Positions 8,419-17,241 of a DNA stretch of 38,479 bases are shown in pieces. Numbering within the stretch: position 1 is the stretch's first letter; each line of letters begins with the position of its first letter. The position numbers and the translations under genes were made by a program. The notes under the pieces are model-generated. The model worked only from the letters and a program-made list of their open reading frames with translations, was not told the origin of the DNA and made no database searches. The stretch covers positions 1 to 38,479 of the forward strand of contig DXAV01000058.1 in NCBI GenBank assembly GCA_019116805.1, read 5' to 3'. The stretch comes from Candidatus Bacteroides merdavium. GTDB taxonomy: Bacteria > Bacteroidota > Bacteroidia > Bacteroidales > Bacteroidaceae.

Positions 8419-9006
8419 ATGAATAAGATAAATTCCGTCTGTGTTTACAGTGCATCAAGCACCAAGATAGATTCCGTCTATTTCGATACCGCGCGCGAAC
8501 TGGGCAGTCTGCTGGCCCGGACAGGTATCCGGGTTATAAATGGAGCCGGAAACATGGGATTGATGGCCGCCGTATCTGATGCAGCCTTGACAGCCGGAGG
8601 CAGTGTAACAGGTGTTATCCCCCATTTCATGGTAGAACAAGGATGGCACCACACGGGACTAAGCGAACTGATTGAAGTGGAAACTATGCATGAGCGCAAG
8701 CAAAAGATGGCAGCTCTGAGCGATGCCGTCATTGCCCTACCTGGTGGATGCGGAACACTCGAGGAACTGCTCGAAATCATTACTTGGAAACAACTGGGTC
8801 TCTACCTAAATCCCATCGTCATCTTGAACGTGAAAGGTTACTACGACCCACTACTTGAAATGTTCAGCCGTGCAGCCGAAGAACATTTCATGGGTGTCCG
8901 CCACATGGATATCTGGTGTGTTGCTCACACAGCGGAAGAAGCCGTGGCACAAATACAATCTACTCCTATTTGGGATGTCTCCATCCGTAAATTTGCAGCT
9001 TTATGA
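8419..9006 (+). CDS. LOG family protein (nucleoside 5'-monophosphate phosphoribohydrolase)
   Basis: 195 residues. It has the lysine-decarboxylase-like Rossmann fold of the LOG family with the diagnostic PGGCGTLEE (residues 108-116) and NGAGNMGLMAAVSDAAL (about 41-57). LOG proteins hydrolyse the N-glycosidic bond of nucleotide monophosphates. The plant relatives activate cytokinins, while bacterial members are general nucleotide nucleosidases. They are often misnamed lysine decarboxylase. The stop overlaps the next ATG (ATGA). Confidence 0.88.
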   Translation: MNKINSVCVYSASSTKIDSVYFDTARELGSLLARTGIRVINGAGNMGLMAAVSDAALTAGGSVTGVIPHFMVEQGWHHTGLSELIEVETMHERKQKMAALSDAVIALPGGCGTLEELLEIITWKQLGLYLNPIVILNVKGYYDPLLEMFSRAAEEHFMGVRHMDIWCVAHTAEEAVAQIQSTPIWDVSIRKFAAL

Positions 9007-9737
9007 TATTTCCTATACTGCTTCAGGCCCTGCCCGCTGCAGACCAAGGCATTCCCCTGCCCTACTTGCCGGGACGTGACGACACTATTGCGCTATTGTT
9101 ATTATGCTGTTTTCTGTTGTCGTCCTATATTCTGGCACGTAGCCGCAAGTTCCTCCTCCAGCTTGGCAAGGATTTCATCATGCACCGTGAACGAACCAGC
9201 ATCTTCGCCACTTCTTCAGGCACTGATATCCGCTTCCTATTGGTACTCATTCTACAAACCTGCATATTAGCTGGCGTTTACCTTTTCATCTGTTTCAATA
9301 GCTTTTATCCCGAAGCTGTCCACAAGTTCTCTCCTCCTCTATTGCTTGCAGGCTATGCTGTCACTTGTGTAGTTTACCTCCTTCTAAAATGGGTCCTTTA
9401 CAGTTTGCTCGGTTGGATTTTCTTTGACAAAGAAACCACAAGCTTTTGGATAGAATCCTATTCGACACTACTTTATTACATGGGATTTGGATTGTTCCTA
9501 TCCATTCTCATAGTGGTTTACCTTAATTTTAGCTTGCAAAATTGTGTTATAATTGGCCTTATTTTGCTGGGTTTGGTTAAAATATTGACTCTATACAAAT
9601 GGATAAAGCTTTTTTGTCACAATTTGTTCGGCAGTTTCCTTTTAATTTTATACTTTTGTGCCCTTGAAATCACCCCATGTATTATATTCTACAGTGGGTT
9701 GACGCAACTAAACGATTATTTGACAATAAAATTTTAG
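9003..9737 (+). CDS. DUF4271 integral membrane protein
   Basis: 244 residues. About six hydrophobic helices are visible, roughly at residues 27-45, 75-97, 110-133, 150-172, 178-195 and 205-230. A short basic loop (RSRKFLLQLGKDF) follows the first. Features fit the Bacteroidetes family DUF4271: the RSRKFLL segment, the mid-protein LLKWVLYSLLGWIFFDKE, and the position directly before hemD. Function is unknown. Base composition is more A/T-rich than the neighbours in its second half, as is common for hydrophobic membrane proteins. It is translationally coupled to the LOG gene. Confidence 0.7.
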   Translation: MIFPILLQALPAADQGIPLPYLPGRDDTIALLLLCCFLLSSYILARSRKFLLQLGKDFIMHRERTSIFATSSGTDIRFLLVLILQTCILAGVYLFICFNSFYPEAVHKFSPPLLLAGYAVTCVVYLLLKWVLYSLLGWIFFDKETTSFWIESYSTLLYYMGFGLFLSILIVVYLNFSLQNCVIIGLILLGLVKILTLYKWIKLFCHNLFGSFLLILYFCALEITPCIIFYSGLTQLNDYLTIKF

Positions 9738-9741
9738 GACG

Positions 9742-10491
9742 TTGAAAATAAAGAAAGTGCTAGTATCGCAGCCGAAGCCGGCCTCCGAGAAGTCTCCATA
9801 CTACGATATAGCCGAAAAATACGGAGTGAAAATAGATTTTCGCCCGTTCATTAAAGTGGAGAGTGTTTCAGCAAAAGAGTTCAGACAACAGAAGATCTCC
9901 ATTCTGGACCATACCGCTGTGGTTTTCACATCCCGTCATGCCATCGACCATTTCTTCCATCTGTGTACGGAATTGCGCGTGACTATCCCCGAAACCATGA
10001 AATATTTCTGTGTGACCGAATCTATTGCACTCTACATTCAAAAGTATGTGCAATACCGGAAGCGTAAGATATTTTTTGGCCAGACAGGAAAGTTCGACGA
10101 CTTGTTGCCAGCCATCCTGAAACATAAAACAGAAAAGTATCTGGTACCGATGTCGGACGTACATACAGACGAGATCAAGAATGCATTGGACAAAAACAAA
10201 ATCCAGCATAGCGAAGCCGTAATGTATCGCACAGTGAGCAATGACTTTCAGCCTGGTGAATCGTTTGACTACGACATGCTGGTCTTCTTCAGCCCCGCCG
10301 GAGTATCTTCCTTACAGAAGAACTTCCCCAATTTTGAGCAGAAGGACATCAAGATAGGTACATTCGGTTCTACAACGGCACAAGCCGTACGCGATGCCGG
10401 CCTTCGTCTCGACTTGGAAGCTCCTAACGTAAAGGCTCCGTCGATGACCGCTGCCCTCGACATGTTTATTAAGGAGAACAATAAAGAATAA
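9742..10491 (+). CDS. hemD: uroporphyrinogen-III synthase family protein (HemD-like)
   Basis: 249 residues. It shows the two-lobed HEM4 layout: an N-terminal VLVSQPKPASEKSPYYDIAEKYG, a central AVVFTSRHAIDHF, and the C-terminal lobe with YDMLVFFSPAGVSSL and KIGTFGSTTAQAVRDAGLRLDLEAP. True HemD cyclises hydroxymethylbilane to uroporphyrinogen III. Sequence conservation in this family is always low, so the fold is recognisable but the activity is not proven. The start is TTG at 9742, four bases after the DUF4271 stop; the next alternative, GTG at 9757, would lose the conserved first strand. The rnpA start codon follows the stop directly. Confidence 0.75.
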   Translation: MKIKKVLVSQPKPASEKSPYYDIAEKYGVKIDFRPFIKVESVSAKEFRQQKISILDHTAVVFTSRHAIDHFFHLCTELRVTIPETMKYFCVTESIALYIQKYVQYRKRKIFFGQTGKFDDLLPAILKHKTEKYLVPMSDVHTDEIKNALDKNKIQHSEAVMYRTVSNDFQPGESFDYDMLVFFSPAGVSSLQKNFPNFEQKDIKIGTFGSTTAQAVRDAGLRLDLEAPNVKAPSMTAALDMFIKENNKE

Positions 10492-10896
10492 GTGAACAAG
10501 TTGCGAAAGCCCGAGAGGCTGAACAAAAAAAAGATAATAGAGAAGATGTTCGCGGGAGGCTCGCGTTCCTTCTCTATTTTTCCTTTACGGGTGGTATGGT
10601 TGCCTGTAGAGGAACTTGACGCACCTGTATCCATTCTGGTCAGTGTTTCCAAACGGCGCTTCAAGCGGGCCGTAAAGCGCAACCGCGTGAAACGTCAGAT
10701 ACGCGAAGCCTACCGCCTAAACAAAACTTTTCTACTTACCCCTCTAGCTGAAAAGGGACGCCGACTGGCCATTGCCTTCATCTACTTGTCCGACGAACTG
10801 ATGGACTCGGCGCTAATTGAAGAGAAAATGAAAATCGCCTTGGTACGTATTGCGGAAAAGGCCCTGGCTGAACAATCATCCCAACCCACCGAATGA
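10492..10896 (+). CDS. rnpA: ribonuclease P protein component RnpA
   Basis: 134 residues. It is the protein subunit that helps the RNase P RNA cut the 5' leader from pre-tRNAs. The basic RNR motif is clear: [19 protein letters not shown] at about residues 60-78. It is preceded by [11 protein letters not shown] and the N-terminal [17 protein letters not shown]. The start is GTG, directly after the hemD TAA. Unlike many bacteria there is no rpmH upstream, but yidD follows with a four-base overlap. Confidence 0.93.
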   Translation: MNKLRKPERLNKKKIIEKMFAGGSRSFSIFPLRVVWLPVEELDAPVSILVSVSKRRFKRAVKRNRVKRQIREAYRLNKTFLLTPLAEKGRRLAIAFIYLSDELMDSALIEEKMKIALVRIAEKALAEQSSQPTE

Positions 10897-11117
10897 TCAG
10901 AAAGGGACTGACATACTTGCTGTTGCTTCCCATTTACTTTTATCAGCGTTGCATCTCTCCGCTGACTCCTCCTTCCTGCCGTTTTACCCCTACCTGTTCG
11001 CAATATGCCGTCGAGGCGCTGAAGAAACATGGCCCCATCAAAGGATTGTATCTGGCCGTCAGACGCATTCTGCGTTGCCACCCTTGGGGTGGTTCTGGGT
11101 ACGATCCTGTTCCTTAA
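10893..11117 (+). CDS. yidD: membrane protein insertion efficiency factor YidD
   Basis: 74 residues. The family signature is complete: [33 protein letters not shown] and the C-terminal [18 protein letters not shown], with three conserved Cys. YidD is a small membrane-associated protein thought to assist YidC-dependent insertion. The yidC partner is not in this window. It overlaps rnpA by four bases (ATGA). Confidence 0.95.
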   Translation: MIRKGLTYLLLLPIYFYQRCISPLTPPSCRFTPTCSQYAVEALKKHGPIKGLYLAVRRILRCHPWGGSGYDPVP

Positions 11118-11129
11118 TCAGACAACTTC

Positions 11130-11777
11130 ATGCAGTCTTATCCCATAGACATCCATACTCATCAGCTGGTACACGTACCAGGCGAAGCCATTGTCAGCAG
11201 CCTGCCCGATGCTTTCTTTCCGCAAGAGGATGGTTGGTATTCCGTAGGCATTCATCCTTGGAATTTGGATAGTTACGACTGGATGGATGCAACATTCAGA
11301 ATGTATTTTGAGTCGTTGGTATGTCACCCGCAAGTACTGGCGGTAGGCGAGGTTGGGTTGGACAAGCTTGTATCGGTTCCTTTGGATAGCCAGACAGACG
11401 CTCTTCGCTATCAGGCTGATGTAGCTGAATCCATAGGCAAGCCGCTGGTACTCCATCTGGTGAAGGCTACGACGGAACTATTAGCCTTGAAGCGGGAGTT
11501 GAACCCTCGTGTGCCCTGGATTGTCCACGGCTTTCGCGGCAAAGCGCAGCTGGCTCTCGACCTTGTACGCCACGGTCTGTACCTCTCTTTCGGTGCCCGC
11601 TATCAGGAAGAAGCCTTGCGGCAGATGCCTGCCGATCGGTTGTTTCTGGAGACGGACGAGAGCGATGTCCCTATCTCCGATTTGTACGAACGGGCGGCCC
11701 TTGTACGTGGTGTGACGTGCGATGAACTGGTGGAAACGGTTTCCCGCAACGTGCGGAGTGTCTTTTTTGGACATTAA
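11130..11777 (+). CDS. TatD family metal-dependent hydrolase
   Basis: 215 residues, shorter than the usual 250-265. It is an amidohydrolase-fold protein of the TatD group, whose studied members are Mg-dependent 3'-5' exonucleases or DNases. All metal-site blocks are present: IDIHTHQ (H9, H11), GEVGLDK (about 76-82), LVLHLVKA, WIVHGFRGK and LFLETDESD. The shortening is in loops, so it is probably active. It ends the LOG-to-tatD operon, with tyrS behind a separate promoter 26 bases downstream. Confidence 0.85.
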   Translation: MQSYPIDIHTHQLVHVPGEAIVSSLPDAFFPQEDGWYSVGIHPWNLDSYDWMDATFRMYFESLVCHPQVLAVGEVGLDKLVSVPLDSQTDALRYQADVAESIGKPLVLHLVKATTELLALKRELNPRVPWIVHGFRGKAQLALDLVRHGLYLSFGARYQEEALRQMPADRLFLETDESDVPISDLYERAALVRGVTCDELVETVSRNVRSVFFGH

Positions 11778-11779
11778 GT

Positions 11780-11810
11780 TTTGTTTCTTCGAAGAAAGGT
11801 CGTACTTTTG
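11780..11810 (+). promoter_or_regulatory. tyrS promoter
   Basis: TTTG (11780-11783) and TACTTTTG (11803-11810) are separated by 19 bases, an excellent match to the Bacteroides -33/-7 promoter. The predicted leader to the ATG at 11856 is about 38 nt. Confidence 0.75.
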
Positions 11811-11855
11811 CGCCAGTATAACTATAAATCAAATCATTAAACAATCAATCATTCG

Positions 11856-13148
11856 ATGAATTTCGTAGAAGAATTAAGATGGCGTGGCATGCTCCACGAT
11901 ATGATGCCGGGCACGGAAGAACTGCTGGCCAAGGAACAAGTGACTGCTTACATTGGTTTTGACCCGACTGCCGATTCTTTGCACATCGGCCACTTGTGCA
12001 GTGTGATGATTCTGCGTCATTTCCAACGTTGCGGACATAAGCCGTTGGCTTTGATTGGTGGTGCTACGGGTATGATCGGTGACCCCTCGGGTAAGTCTGC
12101 CGAACGTAATCTGCTGACTGAAGAGACATTGCGTCACAACATGGAAGGCATGAAGAAGCAGCTTGCCAAATTCCTGGACTTTGATTCCGATGCCCCCAAC
12201 CATGCCGAACTGGTGAACAACTACGACTGGATGAAGGATTATTCGTTCCTCGATTTCGCCCGTGAGGTGGGCAAGCATATTACTGTGAACTACATGATGG
12301 CGAAGGACAGCGTGAAGAAGCGTCTGAACGGCGAAGCCCGTGACGGACTTTCGTTTACGGAGTTCACTTATCAGCTGCTTCAGGGTTATGACTTCCTCCA
12401 TCTGTATGAGACCAAGGGCTGCAAACTCCAGATGGGTGGCAGCGACCAGTGGGGTAACATCACGACCGGTGCCGAGCTCATCCGCCGTACTAATGGCGGC
12501 GAGGTGTATGCACTGACCTGCCCGCTGATTACGAAGGCCGACGGCGGCAAGTTTGGCAAGACCGAGAGCGGAAACATCTGGCTTGACCCGCGCTATACGT
12601 CTCCCTACAAGTTCTATCAGTTCTGGCTGAACGTGAGCGATGAAGATGCCAAGCGTTATATCAAGATATTTACAGCCTTGAGCAAGGAAGAAGTGGAGGC
12701 ATTGACTGCCGAACACGAAGCGGCTCCGCACCTGCGCGCCCTCCAGAAACGTCTGGCCAAGGAAGTGACCATCATGGTACATTCCGAGGAAGACTACAAT
12801 GCGGCTGTCGAGGCTTCGGCCATCCTCTTCGGTGGCGGAACGTCCGAGGCCTTGAAGAAGTTGGACGAACAGACGCTGCTGTCCGTCTTCGAAGGCGTGC
12901 CCCAGTTCGAAGTTTCGCGCGACGCACTGGCTGCCGGCGTGAAGGCCGTTGATCTGTTTACTGAAAATGCGGCCGTATTCGCTTCGAAAGGCGAGATGCG
13001 CAAGCTGGTACAAGGCGGTGGCGTTTCGCTGAACAAAGAGAAGCTCACAGCTTTCGACCAGGTAGTCACTGCTGCCGACCTGCTGGACGACAAATACCTG
13101 CTGGTTCAGCGTGGCAAGAAGAACTACTATCTGATCATTGCGAAATAA
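11856..13148 (+). CDS. tyrS: tyrosyl-tRNA synthetase
   Basis: 430 residues, full length for the bacterial TyrRS type 1. It charges tRNA-Tyr with tyrosine. The class I signature is HIGHL within [15 protein letters not shown] (about 42-56), and the KMSKS-like loop is KFGKTESGN (about 232-240). The C-terminal S4 RNA-binding domain runs from about 365 to the end ([17 protein letters not shown]). The start is the ATG at 11856, 46 bases after the promoter. Confidence 0.97.
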   Translation: MNFVEELRWRGMLHDMMPGTEELLAKEQVTAYIGFDPTADSLHIGHLCSVMILRHFQRCGHKPLALIGGATGMIGDPSGKSAERNLLTEETLRHNMEGMKKQLAKFLDFDSDAPNHAELVNNYDWMKDYSFLDFAREVGKHITVNYMMAKDSVKKRLNGEARDGLSFTEFTYQLLQGYDFLHLYETKGCKLQMGGSDQWGNITTGAELIRRTNGGEVYALTCPLITKADGGKFGKTESGNIWLDPRYTSPYKFYQFWLNVSDEDAKRYIKIFTALSKEEVEALTAEHEAAPHLRALQKRLAKEVTIMVHSEEDYNAAVEASAILFGGGTSEALKKLDEQTLLSVFEGVPQFEVSRDALAAGVKAVDLFTENAAVFASKGEMRKLVQGGGVSLNKEKLTAFDQVVTAADLLDDKYLLVQRGKKNYYLIIAK

Positions 13149-13174
13149 GCGAGTACATCATTCTATATATAAAG

Positions 13175-13206
13175 AAAGGAAGGCCTTACAGGCCTTCCTT
13201 TTTTAT
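13175..13206 (+). terminator. tyrS rho-independent terminator
   Basis: A perfect 12-bp stem, AAAGGAAGGCCT (13175-13186) with AGGCCTTCCTTT (13190-13201), has a 3-base loop TAC and a T tail. It can work in both directions. Confidence 0.92.
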
Positions 13207-13321
13207 ACGGTTTCATGCCGTCCTCATGCAGTGCTTCCTGGGGATCCGACGAAGTGCTTCCTTACCTCCTCACGCAGCACTGTGTCACACCCTCAGGAAG
13301 CACTGTGTCAGGGCGTGATAC
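13207..13321. repeat. 23-bp-period degenerate direct repeat
   Basis: Located between the convergent tyrS and S41 peptidase genes. Units start at 13230, 13253, 13276 and 13299, exactly 23 apart. Units one and two share AGTGCTTCCT. Units three and four share AGCACTGTGTCA. The two pairs are partly inverse to each other (GTGCTTCC versus GGAAGCAC). The dyads inside the units are weaker than in the 22-bp arrays. Confidence 0.6.
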
Positions 13322-13404
13322 TTTTCAGGCACAGATTGCACGGAAAAACACGGGTAAGCGTATGAAGTCTGTCCGTGAAAATCCGTGCAATCCGTGCCTG
13401 AAAG
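13322..13404. repeat. long imperfect inverted repeat between convergent genes
   Basis: The left arm, 13322-13353, and the right arm, 13373-13404, are inverted copies with a few mismatches, carrying blocks such as TTTCAGGCAC, ATTGCACGGA and CACGG. They are separated by 19 bases. The right arm contains the repeated phrase ATCCGTGC. It ends 8 bases before the stop codon of the leftward S41 peptidase, so on that strand it could act as a transcript 3'-end hairpin. It may be a genomic repeat; copies elsewhere cannot be tested here. Confidence 0.7.
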
Positions 13405-13412
13405 TCTTTGTT

Positions 13413-16400
13413 TTACTTGCCGATTTCCTTCAGCAGCTCGTCCACAGCCGTCTTGAGCTGCGTGTCCTCACCCTTGACGATGGTCTCGGGACTGTTGAGT
13501 ATCAGGATATCGGGCTCCAGTTGCGAGTTTTCCAGATAGGAGCCGTCGGGCAGGCGGTAGCCGATGACAGGGATACCGAATACCAACGAGCGGTCCTGCA
13601 GCGTTTCCCACGATACACTGGTCATAGTGCCGGGTACGGGCGCACCTACCAGCTTGCCCAGCTTGCGGTGGCTATATACCCAGGGGGTGCCGTGAGCGTT
13701 GGAATAGTTGGCCTCGCACTGCAGCATGATGCTGGGCTTGTTCCAGCGGCGACTGGGCATGTCACAGGCTTCGCGTCCGCGCACTACCTGTGTGAAGTAT
13801 TTCTCTCCGCTGAACAGTACCTCGATATCTTCGTGCAGGCGTCCGCCGCCGTTGAAGCGAGTGTCGATAACGATGCCGTCGCACTTGTTATACTTGCCCA
13901 GAATATCCGAATAGACAGTACGGAAGCTGCCGTCGTCCATCGACTGGATGTGTACGTAGCCCAGGCGTCCGCCCGACCAGCGTTCCACGTCGGCTGCGCG
14001 CTGCTTCACCCAGCGCTGGTAGAGCAGGCCGTTCAGGGCGCCGCTGCTGATGGGTTTCACCACTTCGTCCCAGCGTTCGCCCGAGGCAGGGCTGTAGAAG
14101 GAGACGAGCGTCTTGCGGCCCGCCTTGCCGTTGAGCAGCTGGCTGATGTCGGTTTTGGCATCCAGCGTCTGCCCATCGATTTTCTCGATGCGGTCGCCGG
14201 CCTTTACCTTGGATCGGGCCGTGTCGAAGGGTCCTTTCTCCACCACTTCGTCTATCAGCAGCCCCTGTCCACGGTCGGTCCAGCTGTAGAGCAGACCCAG
14301 GCTGGCGGTAGCGTCGGTGGCCAGCGAGGGGTAGTAGCGTCCGCCCGTGTGCGACACGTTCAGTTCGCCCAGCCATTCGCTCAGCAGTTCGGCAAAGTCG
14401 TAGTTGTTGTTGATGTGGGGCAGGAACTTGCGGTAAGCGGCCGACATCTTGTCCCAGTCCACGCCGTGCATGTTCAGGTTGTAGAAGCGTTTCTTCTCCT
14501 GCTTATAGACATGATCGAACATATAGGCACGTTCCTCGGCCAGATCCATCTTCATTTCGGCACGGTAGGTGATGGCATCCAGCTTGTCGCTCTTGGTGTT
14601 CATCTTCTGCATGCTGCGGCCGCTCAGGATGAAGAGGTTGTCGCCCTTCTTGTCCAGCGTCAGCGAAGCCCATCCGGCATCCATCTTCTTCAGCAGCTTG
14701 GTGTCGTGCTTGCGCAGGTCCATCTTCCAGAGGTCGAAGCCCCCTTCGAAGGCCGACATGTAGTAGAGGCTTTCGCCGTCGGCCGAGAGGATGGCGTCGC
14801 CCAGGCGCGAGGAGTTGGGCGTGAGGCGCACGATGCGGTCCTCGATGCCGTCCAGCTCTACTTCGATGGCTTTCACGTCGTCTTTCTTTTCGCCGTCCTT
14901 CTTGTCTTTCTTGTCCTTGTCGTCGTCCTTGTCTTTCTGGTCTTTGTCGGCTTCGGCCTTCTCCTGCTTCTGAAGTTCATAGTCCTCCTTGCTCAGGCGG
15001 AACTTGTCGTAGGCGTCCTGATTGAGGAACACCAGCATGGCATCTTCCAGCGAGCCCCACGAAGCATGGCTGCGCATACCATAACGGTCGGTGCTGAAGA
15101 GGATGGCGTTGCCTTCCATCACCCAGCGGGGCGAAGAACTGAAATAACCGCTACCCGTCAGGTTGAAGATCTCGCCCTTGCCGTCGGCACTCACCAGGCC
15201 GATGTCAGTATAGGGGTCGTGGCCGTTGCCGATGAACTCGAGGGCGAACCACTTGCCATCGGGCGACCAGCGGTAATTGAAGCCGCCTGCGGTGCTGTAC
15301 CAGGTGGAACCGTCGGTAATCTGGCGTACCTTCTTCGTCTCGAGATTAAGGACCATCAGGCGGTTGCGGTCTTCGATGAAGGCCAGTTCCTTGCCGTCGG
15401 GTGAGAAGGCGGGCATGGTGCGTTCCACGGTAGTGGAGGGCAGCAGCACTTCCTCATCTATCAGCGTGGCGTTGGCAAAGTTAGGGTCTTCCTTGCGGGC
15501 TATCTTGGCCAGGTAGAGCTGCCAGTTGCCTCCACGCTCGCTGGCATAGGCCAAGGTACGACCGTCGGGGGCAAAGCAGACGCCGGCTTCGGCCGCTGCG
15601 GTATGGGTAATCTGCTTGGTGGTGACATAGTCGGCCGAGGTAACGAATACCTCACCACGGACGATGAAGGCCACCTGTTCGCCGTCGGCCGAAGGTGTGG
15701 CCGAGGTAGCTCCGTTCGAGAAACTGAGGCGGGCCACGTTGTCGGCGTCATCCTCCGTCAGGCTGATTTTCACCTTCTGCGGCTTGCCGCCCACGGTCTG
15801 CGTATAGATCTCGCCGTCGTAGGTATAGCAGAGGATACCCTTACCTTGCGAGAGGAAGCGAACGGGGTGGGTCTTAAAGGTAGTGACGGGCAGTACAGCC
15901 TGCGGGTTGTTCAGCCCCATGCGCCACACGTTGAACGAACCTCTGTCGCGTTCGCTCAGGAAGTAAACCTCCGTGCCGTTGTCCGACAAGATGGGATTGC
16001 GGTCCTCGCCAGCGCGATGGGTCAGGTTGGTGTGACGGCCCGTAGCGGCATCATAGCGCCAGATATCACGCGTGACAGACGACGTGTGGTGCTTGCGCCA
16101 TTCGTCCTCGAAGCCCTTACGGTCCTGATAGAGGAAGGACCCCTTACCGTCGTTCAGGAAACAGATCATCTCGGCAGGCGTAGCCAGTACCTGCTCCGTC
16201 CGTCCACCTGCAACGGGCACAGCATAGAGCTCCGTCATGGCCGAGGTGGGGAAGAGGGCGCTCGAGGCAGGGTCTTGCAAAGCGGCATTGAAATAGACCT
16301 TCTGGCCGTCGGGCGAGAAAGCCGTAGGCACTTCAGAAGCCGAGTTATAGGTGAGGCGTCGTGCGCTTCCGCCGTCGGCCGACATCACATAGACGTCCAT

Positions 16401-16661
16401 ATTGCCTTCGCGGTCGCTGGCAAAGGCTATCTGCCGGCCGTCGGGCGACCATACGGGCGACGATTCGTAGGAGGCCTGCGACGTGAGCCTTACGGCTTCG
16501 CCTCCCTGTGCATTCACTTTGTAGAGGTCGCCCTTGTAGCAGAAGGCGATCTGCGTGCCGTCGGGCGAGATGCGCACGTCGCGCATCCAGAGCGGGGTTC
16601 CGGCCCAAGCCGAAGCCGCGGCCGTGAGGCCCAACAGCAGGGAACATGTCAGTTTCTTCAT
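13413..16661 (-). CDS. secreted tricorn-like S41 peptidase with beta-propeller repeats and PDZ domain
   Basis: 1082 residues. A Sec signal peptide (MKKLTCSLLLGLTAAASAWA) leads into two stretches of PD40/WD40-like propeller repeats marked by SPDG turns (about 30-530). A highly charged Lys/Asp/Glu linker follows (about 560-595). Next come a helical S41 N-terminal part with GELNVSHTGG near 770, matching the tricorn Ser-His pair, a PDZ domain (about 787-868) and the S41 catalytic core. The core has IVIDTRFNGGG and the likely nucleophile region ANYSNAHG near 985. Tricorn proteases degrade peptides passed through the propeller pore. The periplasmic location and substrate are inferred. The reading frame is intact. 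Confidence 0.88.
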   Translation of the reverse strand: MKKLTCSLLLGLTAAASAWAGTPLWMRDVRISPDGTQIAFCYKGDLYKVNAQGGEAVRLTSQASYESSPVWSPDGRQIAFASDREGNMDVYVMSADGGSARRLTYNSASEVPTAFSPDGQKVYFNAALQDPASSALFPTSAMTELYAVPVAGGRTEQVLATPAEMICFLNDGKGSFLYQDRKGFEDEWRKHHTSSVTRDIWRYDAATGRHTNLTHRAGEDRNPILSDNGTEVYFLSERDRGSFNVWRMGLNNPQAVLPVTTFKTHPVRFLSQGKGILCYTYDGEIYTQTVGGKPQKVKISLTEDDADNVARLSFSNGATSATPSADGEQVAFIVRGEVFVTSADYVTTKQITHTAAAEAGVCFAPDGRTLAYASERGGNWQLYLAKIARKEDPNFANATLIDEEVLLPSTTVERTMPAFSPDGKELAFIEDRNRLMVLNLETKKVRQITDGSTWYSTAGGFNYRWSPDGKWFALEFIGNGHDPYTDIGLVSADGKGEIFNLTGSGYFSSSPRWVMEGNAILFSTDRYGMRSHASWGSLEDAMLVFLNQDAYDKFRLSKEDYELQKQEKAEADKDQKDKDDDKDKKDKKDGEKKDDVKAIEVELDGIEDRIVRLTPNSSRLGDAILSADGESLYYMSAFEGGFDLWKMDLRKHDTKLLKKMDAGWASLTLDKKGDNLFILSGRSMQKMNTKSDKLDAITYRAEMKMDLAEERAYMFDHVYKQEKKRFYNLNMHGVDWDKMSAAYRKFLPHINNNYDFAELLSEWLGELNVSHTGGRYYPSLATDATASLGLLYSWTDRGQGLLIDEVVEKGPFDTARSKVKAGDRIEKIDGQTLDAKTDISQLLNGKAGRKTLVSFYSPASGERWDEVVKPISSGALNGLLYQRWVKQRAADVERWSGGRLGYVHIQSMDDGSFRTVYSDILGKYNKCDGIVIDTRFNGGGRLHEDIEVLFSGEKYFTQVVRGREACDMPSRRWNKPSIMLQCEANYSNAHGTPWVYSHRKLGKLVGAPVPGTMTSVSWETLQDRSLVFGIPVIGYRLPDGSYLENSQLEPDILILNSPETIVKGEDTQLKTAVDELLKEIGK

Positions 16662-16697
16662 TTTTTAAGGGATATTGATGTATTTATTCTGATGAGA

Positions 16698-16728
16698 CAA
16701 AGATAGTGCAAACCGAGGGAAGTACAAA
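16698..16728 (-). promoter_or_regulatory. promoter of the S41 peptidase gene
   Basis: On the minus strand TTTG (16728-16725) and TATCTTTG (16705-16698) are 19 bases apart, matching both Bacteroides promoter boxes. The leader to the ATG at 16661 is about 30 nt. Confidence 0.75.
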
Positions 16729-16825
16729 ACGAAAACTCTGTTTTCGAATTTTACATCCGAGGTGCAGCCTATCTTATGAAGAGATAAACAAAATCGGTAA
16801 ACCGATTGAAAAAAATGGTTGAATA

Positions 16826-16857
16826 TTTGGAAGCTATCGCCGAAACCTCTATCTTTG
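16826..16857 (+). promoter_or_regulatory. tRNA-Gln promoter
   Basis: TTTG (16826-16829) and TATCTTTG (16850-16857) are 20 bases apart, 32 bases before the mature tRNA 5' end. Confidence 0.7.
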
Positions 16858-16888
16858 CACCGCTTTTTAACAGAAAGCACCTGAAGTT

Positions 16889-16959
16889 TGGACTATGGTG
16901 TAATGGTAGCACAACAGGTTTTGGTTCTGTTTGTCCAGGTTCGAATCCTGGTAGTCCAA
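16889..16959 (+). tRNA. tRNA-Gln (anticodon TTG)
   Basis: 71 nt without an encoded CCA. The acceptor stem TGGACTA pairs with TAGTCCA, with discriminator A at 16959. The D arm is GTG-TAATGGTAG-CAC. The anticodon stem ACAGG/TCTGT carries loop TTTTGGT, anticodon TTG, which reads CAA. The T arm is CCAGG-TTCGAAT-CCTGG. It is a solitary gene with its own promoter and terminator. Confidence 0.95.
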
Positions 16960-16971
16960 CGACCAACCGAC

Positions 16972-17009
16972 AAAAGCCCCAAGAGATTTTCTCTTGGGGC
17001 TTTTCTTTT
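16972..17009 (+). terminator. tRNA-Gln terminator
   Basis: A 15-bp perfect stem, AAAAGCCCCAAGAGA (16972-16986) with TCTCTTGGGGCTTTT (16990-17004), has a TTT loop and a T-rich tail. It lies 12 bases after the tRNA. Confidence 0.93.
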
Positions 17010-17140
17010 TCCGGCATGCCCGCAGGCGCTGCATCAGAATGTATGAAACCGACACGACTGCTTTCAATCTATCAATTTATAACTATGCAAATAGACAATA
17101 TTATAAGTCAATATGTATGTGATATACCGATATTGTTACG

Positions 17141-17178
17141 CATAAAGTTTTTTATTGCATAAAATAGCTAACTTTATG
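17141..17178. promoter_or_regulatory. candidate operator upstream of the lysO promoter
   Basis: A perfect 9-bp inverted repeat, CATAAAGTT (17141-17149) and AACTTTATG (17170-17178), has a 20-base A/T-rich spacer. It ends 10 bases before the -7 box at 17189 and covers the -33 region, a typical position for regulator binding. The rest of the 17010-17140 stretch shows only A/T-rich sequence without a gene. Confidence 0.4.
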
Positions 17179-17188
17179 AAAAAAGCAG

Positions 17189-17196
17189 TACCTTTG
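17189..17196 (+). promoter_or_regulatory. -7 box of the lysO promoter
   Basis: TACCTTTG matches TAnnTTTG. No good -33 box is visible at the normal distance, suggesting activator dependence or weak basal activity. It predicts a leader of about 145 nt to the ATG at 17350. Confidence 0.55.
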
Positions 17197-17241
17197 CGCC
17201 GCTTTTAAAACGAACCTGAACTTATATATTGATAGTAGTAT

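Noticed and set aside
11874..13013. 379-codon open frame on the minus strand
   Set aside because: Exact antisense shadow of tyrS.
13215..15404. Long open frame (729 codons) on the plus strand
   Set aside because: It lies antisense to the S41 peptidase, whose frame has a signal peptide and recognisable domains. The plus-strand translation shows no family motif and is a by-product of G/C-biased codon use.
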